Below are positions 1 through 6,424 of a DNA stretch of 6,729 nt, piece after piece (the stretch's first letter is position 1; each line of letters begins with the position of its first letter). The DNA is from Alloprevotella sp. (GTDB lineage: Bacteria; Bacteroidota; Bacteroidia; Bacteroidales; Bacteroidaceae), in NCBI GenBank assembly GCA_015259235.1, contig JABZGM010000115.1:1-6729 (forward strand), given 5' to 3'. The notes under the pieces are model-generated. The model made no database searches. It was not told where the DNA came from and saw only the letters and a list, made by a program, of their open reading frames with translations. Made by a program: the position numbers and the translations under genes.

Positions 1-2
1 GT

Positions 3-2465
3 AATGGCTACCGCACAGGGCATCATACGATGGGGGAATGTCTTAGCGAAGCGGGCATTGACTCGCAGATGATGGACATTTTCAGTAAAGAACTGTTTGA
101 TTTGATAAATACTCATCATATGGTTGTCTGTTCTGAAGAAATAGAGTTAAGGTCTGAGTTGTTGCAGAAGATGCCCACCTTACCAATGAAAAGTTTGCAA
201 CTGACGAATGAAGGGCACAAACTTTTCCGGGATCAATATATTTATGATGGAGAGATTGATACCAAAAGACAACAACTATACTATTGCCCTGTAGAGCGGA
301 TGTTCAAAACAGAAGCTAAGCTTATTAAGAACAGTTCATTCCCGGTTAATGCTTTCGATAAGCAGAAAAGTCATCCTAATAAGGATAATGTAGAGGACTT
401 CCTCAACAGCATCAAGGAAACCTTCCTGAAGCTGGAAAAGCAAGAACTCGTGATTGAGGTTGAGGACATTGTAAGCAAAGAAATTGCCTATAAAGCGAAA
501 GAAATTACAATAGATATCACTCCTGATGGCGCCGATTTTGTCTGTGAAGACGGTCGGTACTTGGAGTTTCTCACCGAAAACTTCAAACCTGAGTGGTTGA
601 ACAACATCTTGATAGCCCAATATGGTGACTGTGCTATCAGCCAAGTCCCTGTAGTACCACTAAACAACATTGGTACTTTCAATCGTCTGATCAAGATGAA
701 TGAGATAGAGGAAATAAATCATGAGGGGCTTCGGTATTTATTCGGAGAGAATAAGCTTGCGGTAAAGATCACACACTCTAAAAGTCTACTGTTTCCCGAA
801 AGAGGTATTGAAGTATGCCGTAGCATAGCTCCTACATGCGATATCATCACTGTTAATGACAGTGGTAATATGTTTTCCTACGAACCTATCTTTCTCGAAA
901 TTAAACCTAATGGCATAAAGGGCATAACTTTCCACATGCCCTTTATTGTAGAGAGATGTCTCCAAGAAAAAACAAAGAAAATAATCCTCTCGAAGTTTAA
1001 AGAAGCTATACATGCGTTGATGCACCAACAAGACACGATAGAGGAGGTTGTCTGGCTCTACAATCAAATAGGAGATAAGGCTACTATCGACTCCTTTGTA
1101 AAAGCTCAACTACAACGCTGCAAAACGCTTGAAGAAAAGTCGGACGTTCTTCTCTGGGTAAATAGTAAGATGCAAGGCGTCAAGAACTGGGGAGATATAT
1201 TTGCTCCAATGGCTGATGATTTCATAGATCAAGCGATCTGTGACGTCACGTTAGAAAATATGATGAGTAAGATGGATATTGTTCGCGAGGTCGCAAAGAC
1301 ACATAACGTAAGTTCTAGCACACTGATTGATCGGATGATAAAGAATATGCCAGCGGATGTATCAGTAGAGGCACTGTATAATAAGCTGCTAGAGATGGAA
1401 GTTCCAAACGACAAAATTCTGTTTTACGCCAACATCATTCCAACATATCTTAATAAAATCATCGAGAATAGAACTGCAGATATTACAGATAGTCATAAAA
1501 TAGCTGGTACCTTTCTGCGCATGGGTAACCATCTTGCAGATCTGAGAAAATACATCGGTATAGAAGATGATCCAACAAACTTTCAGCCTAAGGAAATTGG
1601 AAATATCGGGGTGTTCAAGGGCTTAGCTGGTAATTTTATACGCGAGGTGAAAGATATAGAGAAAAAGTATAGTTCTTATGCAAAGAAGGAATTTGGTCAA
1701 CTACTTCAATTCTATAATGTCGTTGTTGAAATCAATGGACGCATTGGAGAAAAATCTGTCATCGGCTTTACCAAGGACGATTTTATTATTCTTGCAGATA
1801 CCAACCCTTCCAAATGTCTTTCCAGTCTGGTGACAAGAATGGAGATTGAACTAAGAAAGTTACTAAACGTGCCTTCTGACACGAAAATAAAAGCAAAGAA
1901 GTTACTTGATAAAGCAAAAGAAAGAGCATTGATTAGCGAGACTGATTTCGGCAGACTAAATGTAATGCGTGAAAAACGTAACGATCTCCTGCACTATGAC
2001 AAGCGTAATGCGAATAGTGGTGAATTATACACTTGGATAGACTCCGTCTTCAATATCGCCAAAGCGAACAATCAAGAGGATCTCAGGGGAAATCTGGCAT
2101 CAAAAGTTGAAACACAAGCAGATGTTCAACAGTTATCTTTGCTATTACCACATAAATACACCTATCTCACTAGAATGATTCAAACGGATCAAAAGCGTGC
2201 TGTAGAGTGTCTTGTAGAGTGTGAAATTGCCATTTTATCATACCTAACATCGGAAGAGGTGACACCTCAAAATATGGCTGAAACGTTGAGTCTTTTGAGA
2301 ATAAGAAGCGCTCTACCGACAGACGAATGTAACGCCTTTGTCGAATTGAACCGAAATTATAAAGACTTAAAGATAAGTAGGGGGACTACTAATATTGATA
2401 AGAACAACTTAGAGAGGTGGCGCAAAGTAATTTTTGATTTCAAACCTAAAAAAACAATGATATGA
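3..2465 (+). CDS. Large HEPN-motif protein, probable effector/sensor of the cassette; 5' end uncertain, may be partial
   Basis: This is a protein of unknown family. From the first ATG in the window (base 30) it has 811 residues, but the frame is open to base 3 and the upstream residues (NGYRTGHHT) look protein-like, so the true start may lie left of the window. Numbering here is from base 30. Residues 1-75 are helical and end in LTNEGHKLFR, which resembles a winged-helix wing (weak inference). The middle is mixed and then largely helical, with no recognised domain. Around residues 600-690 there is a helical segment with R650-N-D-L-L-H655, matching the R-[ND]-x3-H motif of HEPN domains, many of which are metal-independent RNases in toxins and defence systems. 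No signal peptide or membrane segment is seen. The stop overlaps the next start by four bases (ATGA), implying translational coupling. HEPN assignment is moderately sure; RNase activity is inference, since some HEPN domains are only structural. Confidence 0.55.
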   Translation, partial: NGYRTGHHTMGECLSEAGIDSQMMDIFSKELFDLINTHHMVVCSEEIELRSELLQKMPTLPMKSLQLTNEGHKLFRDQYIYDGEIDTKRQQLYYCPVERMFKTEAKLIKNSSFPVNAFDKQKSHPNKDNVEDFLNSIKETFLKLEKQELVIEVEDIVSKEIAYKAKEITIDITPDGADFVCEDGRYLEFLTENFKPEWLNNILIAQYGDCAISQVPVVPLNNIGTFNRLIKMNEIEEINHEGLRYLFGENKLAVKITHSKSLLFPERGIEVCRSIAPTCDIITVNDSGNMFSYEPIFLEIKPNGIKGITFHMPFIVERCLQEKTKKIILSKFKEAIHALMHQQDTIEEVVWLYNQIGDKATIDSFVKAQLQRCKTLEEKSDVLLWVNSKMQGVKNWGDIFAPMADDFIDQAICDVTLENMMSKMDIVREVAKTHNVSSSTLIDRMIKNMPADVSVEALYNKLLEMEVPNDKILFYANIIPTYLNKIIENRTADITDSHKIAGTFLRMGNHLADLRKYIGIEDDPTNFQPKEIGNIGVFKGLAGNFIREVKDIEKKYSSYAKKEFGQLLQFYNVVVEINGRIGEKSVIGFTKDDFIILADTNPSKCLSSLVTRMEIELRKLLNVPSDTKIKAKKLLDKAKERALISETDFGRLNVMREKRNDLLHYDKRNANSGELYTWIDSVFNIAKANNQEDLRGNLASKVETQADVQQLSLLLPHKYTYLTRMIQTDQKRAVECLVECEIAILSYLTSEEVTPQNMAETLSLLRIRSALPTDECNAFVELNRNYKDLKISRGTTNIDKNNLERWRKVIFDFKPKKTMI

Positions 2466-3610
2466 GTCATATAGTAAGCGTTGATTTTCAGCATATCTTT
2501 ATTGAATGTACTGAAGTTTGTGAGAGCATAGTAGCTCGTATAGCTGAACTTCAGAAGCTCCTTGTAGAATTTGAACAGGCATCAAAAGGGGCAATCGATG
2601 AGCAAGACCAATCATTAGTACGCTCGTTCGAGAGAGAGGTCATGGAATGGCTGTGTCAGGTGCATTCTATTAGGGAAGCTATACAGATCCACTCTGACCA
2701 AGGGCGATGGATAGGGGACAGCGATAGTACTATCTTTCGCAATCGATATCAGCAGATAGATCTTGCTTATGCCCTTCGTCGCGAAGTGAATCGTAGAGTT
2801 GCTACAAGTATACCAGCCATCAGAGCCCTCATATCTCAGATGTATGATGCACGTATTAAGAGGTTGATGACTATGAATAAGAAGGAGGGTCAACACTCCA
2901 GAGCACAGCAGACAGAGAATGTTGAGTTATCTTGTGAGCAAAGCAGAGCTCCTCAGTCTATGATTGGCAGACTTCTAGCCTCTATCGATGACGCTACGCA
3001 AAGGGAGTTTACTTATATGGCATATGTGTTCAATCCTCATATTGAGAAAGCTGAGCTTCTCCAAGCGGGTAAGCGTATGTATGACACTGCTATGGAGAAT
3101 GAGCGTCAGAAACTCTTGGATGAAGAACTAAGGAAACAAAAGTTGGCAATGGAAAGTATTAAAATGCCTCAGGAAGATATTGACAAGGCACTTGCAATCC
3201 AGGGAACAACTGCTCAGAAGATAGAGCAGCTCTATGGGCAGACCTCTGAAGCGATAGTGAAGGAGAAGATGCGCAAGGAGTCGCTCAAGATTATTCTCAA
3301 AGCGATAAAATCACAAGGGTTTGTTGTCCCCCTCAATGATATTGTGCGTCAAGGGGAACAAGTTGTAGTGCGAGCTCACAAAATTGGAGGTCAGGTAGCC
3401 AAGTTTACCATCAATTTGGACGGCAAATTTATATATGATTTTCAAGGATATGAAGGTCAAGCATGCCAAAACGATATTGAGCCATTTCTCAAAGATCTCG
3501 AAGAAATTTATGGTGCACATCTTATAAATAGGCAAGAGATTTGGAAGAATCCAGACAAGATTCAAAATAAGAAGATGCAAGTTGCCAATACGAAGAAGGA
3601 TAAAATGTAA
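2462..3610 (+). CDS. Coiled-coil protein with C-terminal DUF2997-like domain, probable adaptor
   Basis: A 382-residue soluble protein of no recognised full-length family. Residues 1-150 are predicted mostly helical. Residues 140-165 form a polar, probably flexible linker rich in Q, E and S. Residues 205-285 are strongly heptad-like and charged (for example ERQKLLDEELRKQKLAMESI from 214), so a coiled coil is likely. Residues about 305-350 form a compact alpha/beta segment with the pattern NLDGKFIYDF then GYEGQAC (Cys335) and a closing helix. This resembles the small DUF2997 fold (strand, DG turn, strand, G-[FY]-x-G-x-x-C, helix); I infer this from pattern memory, not a search. The tail is Lys/Asn-rich. 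The gene starts inside the stop of the HEPN gene and ends six bases before the ATPase gene, so it probably bridges the effector and the motor. It has no catalytic motif that I can see. Confidence 0.55.
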   Translation: MSHIVSVDFQHIFIECTEVCESIVARIAELQKLLVEFEQASKGAIDEQDQSLVRSFEREVMEWLCQVHSIREAIQIHSDQGRWIGDSDSTIFRNRYQQIDLAYALRREVNRRVATSIPAIRALISQMYDARIKRLMTMNKKEGQHSRAQQTENVELSCEQSRAPQSMIGRLLASIDDATQREFTYMAYVFNPHIEKAELLQAGKRMYDTAMENERQKLLDEELRKQKLAMESIKMPQEDIDKALAIQGTTAQKIEQLYGQTSEAIVKEKMRKESLKIILKAIKSQGFVVPLNDIVRQGEQVVVRAHKIGGQVAKFTINLDGKFIYDFQGYEGQACQNDIEPFLKDLEEIYGAHLINRQEIWKNPDKIQNKKMQVANTKKDKM

Positions 3611-3616
3611 TATAAT

Positions 3617-5440
3617 ATGGCTATACAAACAGCACTCAGTAAGATAGAACGTGAGATTGGTGTTAAGCGGTGTCTTATCATCAACGGCAATGTGGACGAT
3701 GTGTTTCTTGATCAAAATAATCGGTTGTGCACACTTAAAGAATACCTCCAGAGGCATCTTTCCTCTCGCAACTATAATGCCATTTCATGGGATATCACTA
3801 ATGATATTGAAGGCGATCTATCAACGCTTACAATCAAGGAGCCGCTTCCCCTTGAAGGAGAATTCTACGAGTTAGACCTTGATGACGAGGAACAGGACCT
3901 TATTTCTTGTAACAGCCAGATAGACCTGTCGAAAATTAAGAACATGAGAGACATGTTTCAGGTCGTTCAAACTAATATGAAAGGTAGGTCTTCTCGTAAA
4001 TATGCTTTCATCTTAGAGTGGAGTGATTTCTCCTTCAGTAGCTCTCCTCTCGCTGATGAAGAAGAACGTATTTGTCTTACAATACTGAGCAAATCGATTG
4101 CGGACTTGAATTCTGCAAACATCACAAATAACGATAACATAATTATCATCATCACACGGAACTTATCCTTATTTCCTGTTTCATTCTACCAACGAAACCC
4201 TAACGTCAGTTGCATCACTATGACGGTGCCTGATAGGGAGGAGCGACAACGCCTTTACGACAAAGAGCAACATCGCTTTATGGTCGCTCCAGAGCGCGAT
4301 CGGGCAAGGCTAAAAGCTCGCATAGATATGCTGGAAGGATTCACCAACAAGGAAATCCTTCAAATGGTCAAGATGGCAGAGAATCAACGAAATATGTCCT
4401 TTGATAAATTGTTCTTCCTTTTTAAATATGGAGAAAAAGAGAATCCTTGGGAGAAGTTGGACTACGATGCTGTAGGGCAAATCAAAGAGCGTCTCAGACT
4501 AAGGGTTATTGGTCAAGACGAAGCCATAGAAAAGATCGAGAAAGTCGTGATTAAAGCCTATATGGGGCTCTCGGGGATGCATAAATCGTCTAGTCGAAAT
4601 GCCCCTAAGGGAGTACTCTTTTTCGTTGGTCCAACAGGTGTTGGCAAAACTGAACTGTCGAAAGCCCTGGCCGAGTTTTTGTTTGGCGATGAACAAGCCT
4701 GCATACGCTTCGATATGTCGGAGTATGCACAAGAGAACAGCGACCAAAAACTGATTGGAGCTCCTCCTGGCTTTGTTGGATTTGAGGAGGGGGGGCAACT
4801 CACAAATGCTATCAAAGAGAAACCTTTTAGCATTATTCTCTTCGATGAAATCGAAAAGGCTGCTAAGCCTAACCCTAGAATTCTTGACATCTTCCTCCAG
4901 ATTTTAGAAGACGGACGCCTGACGGATAGCAAAGGAGAGACGGTCTATTTCAGCGAGTCGGTTATCATCTTCACGTCTAATCTAGGTGCTTCAACTGTCC
5001 AACCAACTGGCACAAAAGAGGAAATAGCACAAAGATTTACTGCCGAAGTGAAACGATATTTCAATAGTGAGATTGGTCGCCCCGAGCTCCTTGGCCGCAT
5101 TGGGATGAACAACATTGTGCCATTCAACTTCATCAACGACTTAGCCTTTAGCAAAAAGATTGCACGCTCTAAGTTGCAGCCTATAAAGAATAATATAAAG
5201 GAAAAGTTCCATCTTGAACTATCCTTTGAGGATGAAGAAGGCTTTGTTGATTTTATTCTCAAAGGAGCCGACAGCAACAAGGGGGGACGTGATATCCTGA
5301 ATGCACTTAACGATCGTTTGCTTGATGATTTAGCGATGTTCTTATTTAAAAACAAAGAAGATCTTGCTGACCTACGTGGCTCAACTATCAAGGTTAGTCT
5401 GGCAAACGGACATACTAGATTCAACTGGGGCAATGACTAA
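3617..5440 (+). CDS. AAA+ ATPase: degenerate N-terminal AAA-like half fused to a ClpB-D2-type motor
   Basis: A 607-residue protein. Residues 1-270 look like an inactivated AAA/RecA-like domain: a core strand with GNVDDVFL (24-31) but no Walker A, a degenerate Walker-B-like strand FILEWSD (131-137), a sensor-1-like strand IIIIITRN (175-182) and PDREER (205-210). A linker with NPW (276-278) and GQDEA (299-303) leads to an intact ClpA/ClpB-D2-type module: Walker A GPTGVGKT (338-345, Lys344), pore loop GFVG (385-388), Walker B LFDEIEK (408-414, Glu411), sensor 1 Asn455, arginine finger in PELLGRI (Arg494) and a sensor-2 GGR (Arg558). It lacks the ClpB N-domain and the long M-domain, and I see no ClpP-docking IGF/IGL loop. 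It is therefore likely a ring-forming, substrate-threading or remodelling ATPase acting on its cassette partners, not the housekeeping ClpB. Motor assignment is very sure; the cassette role is inference. Confidence 0.9.
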   Translation: MAIQTALSKIEREIGVKRCLIINGNVDDVFLDQNNRLCTLKEYLQRHLSSRNYNAISWDITNDIEGDLSTLTIKEPLPLEGEFYELDLDDEEQDLISCNSQIDLSKIKNMRDMFQVVQTNMKGRSSRKYAFILEWSDFSFSSSPLADEEERICLTILSKSIADLNSANITNNDNIIIIITRNLSLFPVSFYQRNPNVSCITMTVPDREERQRLYDKEQHRFMVAPERDRARLKARIDMLEGFTNKEILQMVKMAENQRNMSFDKLFFLFKYGEKENPWEKLDYDAVGQIKERLRLRVIGQDEAIEKIEKVVIKAYMGLSGMHKSSSRNAPKGVLFFVGPTGVGKTELSKALAEFLFGDEQACIRFDMSEYAQENSDQKLIGAPPGFVGFEEGGQLTNAIKEKPFSIILFDEIEKAAKPNPRILDIFLQILEDGRLTDSKGETVYFSESVIIFTSNLGASTVQPTGTKEEIAQRFTAEVKRYFNSEIGRPELLGRIGMNNIVPFNFINDLAFSKKIARSKLQPIKNNIKEKFHLELSFEDEEGFVDFILKGADSNKGGRDILNALNDRLLDDLAMFLFKNKEDLADLRGSTIKVSLANGHTRFNWGND

Positions 5441-5987
5441 GTTCAATATTTCAGAGATAAATCTATGCACAGAGTCAGAGGGGCCTGGGCGCCGATTGGT
5501 TATATGGTTTCAAGGTTGCGACCTCTCCTGTCTCGGATGTAGCAATCCTAAGATGCGTCCACTCATACCTGCTCATATTCTTTCAATTGAAGAGTTGTCC
5601 CAGATAATTTTTCAATCGAAAGAGAAATATGATATTGAAGGCGTGACCTATATAGGAGGTGAGCCAACGTTACAAATATTTCTACCCTTGCTATCAAACG
5701 TCATACAGACCATGGGCTTAGGTCTCATTGCTTTTACAGGTAAACGGTATGAAGACGTAGCTGACATATTACAAGGATGCGACCTTGTCATTGACGGACC
5801 ATATATAGAAAGTCAGCATTCGTCACTGCGTCGCATCATAGGTTCCGACAATCAAAGGCTCCTGCACCTTACTGACCGCTACAAGAACTTGGAGTCATGG
5901 TTCTTTTCAAAAGAAATCACAGGCGACATTAATGTTTGTGGAACCTCAATAATCTATAATGGCAACTATCTATCAGCTATCGAGTAA
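5433..5987 (+). CDS. NrdG-like radical SAM / 4Fe-4S single-cluster protein
   Basis: A 184-residue protein. The start at 5433 gives an eight-base overlap with the ATPase stop and begins just before the family's conserved N-terminus (EGPGRR, 16-21). C29-x3-C33-x2-C36 is the radical SAM motif that binds a 4Fe-4S cluster and S-adenosylmethionine. GGEP (75-78) is the SAM-contacting motif. FTGKRYEDV (101-109), DGPY (121-124) and GSDNQRLLHLTDRY (137-150) match the pattern I remember for short NrdG-like activating proteins. Such proteins normally reduce SAM to a 5'-deoxyadenosyl radical and install a glycyl radical on a partner. No glycyl-radical enzyme lies in the window, so the substrate may be a cassette protein, a host or invader molecule, or a partner outside the window. 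There are few Cys outside the motif (C12, C116 and one near the C-terminus), so one cluster is expected. Family assignment is sure; function is not known. Confidence 0.85.
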   Translation: MTKFNISEINLCTESEGPGRRLVIWFQGCDLSCLGCSNPKMRPLIPAHILSIEELSQIIFQSKEKYDIEGVTYIGGEPTLQIFLPLLSNVIQTMGLGLIAFTGKRYEDVADILQGCDLVIDGPYIESQHSSLRRIIGSDNQRLLHLTDRYKNLESWFFSKEITGDINVCGTSIIYNGNYLSAIE

Positions 5988-6008
5988 AAGTTGATAGGAT
6001 TCCCTATT

Positions 6009-6080
6009 ATGAAAGGTAAAAAAACTATAACATTAAAGTGCCTGCATATTAGTGTTGTCTCCATTGAATATGCTCTCTAG
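6009..6080 (+). other. Possible 5' stub of a fifth gene cut by the IS30 remnant
   Basis: A 23-codon reading frame begins 21 bases after the radical SAM stop (MKGKKTITLKCLH...) and runs into the transposase remnant, where it stops. The first eight or so codons lie outside the part that aligns to transposase, so it may be the beginning of a downstream operon gene that the insertion destroyed. No ribosome binding site is clear. It could equally be chance. Confidence 0.25.
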
Positions 6081-6263
6081 CGAGCATATGGGCATATGTA
6101 CAGTACGATAAGTGTACTTGCTCTTATTTCGTTTAATTTCACGACTAACAGTACTTACGGAAACTTGAATCGTACGAGCTATTTCTCGTAGGCTTGCTCT
6201 GCGCTTGAGTAATTGAGCAATTGTGTATCTTTGCTCTTGATTCAGTTGCTTATATCCTTTCAT
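6033..6263 (-). pseudogene. IS30-family transposase, N-terminal fragment, frameshifted
   Basis: The intact part encodes about 54 residues beginning MKGYKQLNQEQRYTIAQLL. It has a helix-turn-helix at roughly residues 20-47 (SLREIARTIQVSVSTVSREI), typical of the IS30 DNA-binding head, where full transposases run to about 300-400 residues. After KYTYR the family-like sequence continues in another frame: bases 6093 down to 6052 read AHMLAREHIQWRQH, then a TAA (6051-6049), then YAGTL. This fits one lost base near 6091-6105 plus a CAA-to-TAA change. The open frame itself ends at 6033 with 76 codons of which the last 20 or so are out-of-frame sequence. No DDE catalytic domain remains, so it cannot transpose. 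The start has a TATATTTG box seven bases upstream. Confidence 0.8.
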
Positions 6264-6270
6264 ATATATT

Positions 6271-6278
6271 CAAATATA
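6271..6278 (-). promoter_or_regulatory. Bacteroidota-type -7 element of the IS30 transposase
   Basis: On the minus strand TATATTTG matches the Bacteroidota -7 consensus TAnnTTTG and lies seven bases before the transposase ATG. The -33 TTTG region is poor (TTCTG-like about 20 bases upstream). The predicted transcript would have almost no leader. The call is by consensus only. Confidence 0.4.
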
Positions 6279-6295
6279 AGTAGGCTGAGTCTTTT

Positions 6296-6333
6296 AGCCA
6301 GAAGTAGTAGTCTGCCTCTGGCTTATTTTTTTT
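6296..6333 (+). terminator. Rho-independent terminator, plus strand
   Basis: A perfect 7-base-pair stem AGCCAGA (6296-6302) / TCTGGCT (6317-6323) with a 14-base loop is followed by a T-rich run (TTATTTTTTTT, 6323-6333). There is no T-run on the other side, so it acts only on plus-strand transcription. It is the first convincing terminator after the four-gene operon and would stop transcription before the gene at 6425. It may be native to the chromosome or part of the insertion-sequence end. Confidence 0.75.
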
Positions 6334-6386
6334 CAGTGTTGCACTTAAGGGTGGAATGTGCAGCCTGATCTTAAGTCGTGCTTGGC

Positions 6387-6417
6387 TTGAGCAACTGCTG
6401 AAATCTGTGTATATTTG
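6387..6417 (+). promoter_or_regulatory. Bacteroidota-type promoter of the secreted-protein gene
   Basis: TTG (6387-6389), a 20-base spacer and TATATTTG (6410-6417) match the Bacteroidota -33/-7 layout (TTTG, about 19-20 bases, TAnnTTTG). The element ends only seven bases before the ATG at 6425, so the mRNA would have a leader of a few bases at most. The sequence between holds no Shine-Dalgarno site, which is common in this phylum. Confidence 0.6.
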
Positions 6418-6424
6418 TGGGTAT

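Larger units (their letters stand above)
6031..6361 (-). mobile_element. Truncated IS30-family element
   Basis: A remnant of an IS30-family insertion sequence. It keeps the 5' part of a minus-strand transposase (next entry). Beyond the transposase start lies a sequence beginning GTGTTGCACTTAAGGGTGG at 6337, which resembles the terminal repeats I recall for Bacteroidota IS30 elements. I find no matching inverted copy near 5990-6050, so the other end and the catalytic DDE part appear deleted. Both boundaries are approximate, and the terminal-repeat call is weak. If the repeat call is wrong, the element may end near 6280. Confidence 0.6.

Noticed and set aside
4..75. 22-codon frame starting at the ATG of TAATG
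   Set aside because: It is very short and overlaps a long frame that is protein-like on both sides of base 30.
5364..5432. Earlier start of the radical SAM gene, adding 23 residues
   Set aside because: The extra residues are ATPase sequence in another frame; the family's conserved N-terminus begins just after the ATG at 5433, which gives a natural 8-base overlap.
4945..5433. Long minus-strand open frame (162 codons) opposite the ATPase gene, and similar ones at 4558-4932 and 3311-3757
   Set aside because: They lie opposite a gene with unmistakable conserved motifs, have Ser/Arg- or Ile/Leu-rich compositions typical of reversed coding sequence, and lack start signals.
3617..5440. Housekeeping ClpB or ClpA/ClpX
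   Set aside because: It has only one active AAA module, no ClpB N-domain or M-domain, no zinc-binding domain, and no visible ClpP-docking loop, and it sits in a cassette.
5433..5987. Genuine anaerobic ribonucleotide reductase activase (nrdG)
   Set aside because: No nrdD is adjacent, and the DGPY and GSxNQ...LTxRY context fits the wider NrdG-like group, so I give no gene symbol.
5994..6007. Small hairpin ATAGG/CCTAT just after the operon
   Set aside because: It has five mostly A-T pairs and no following T-run, so it is not a convincing terminator.
6205..6233. TTG-N18-TATCTTTG, a promoter-like match on the plus strand inside the transposase remnant
   Set aside because: It falls in conserved transposase coding sequence (QRYTIAQ), so the match is probably coincidental, and the terminator at 6296 would stop its transcript.
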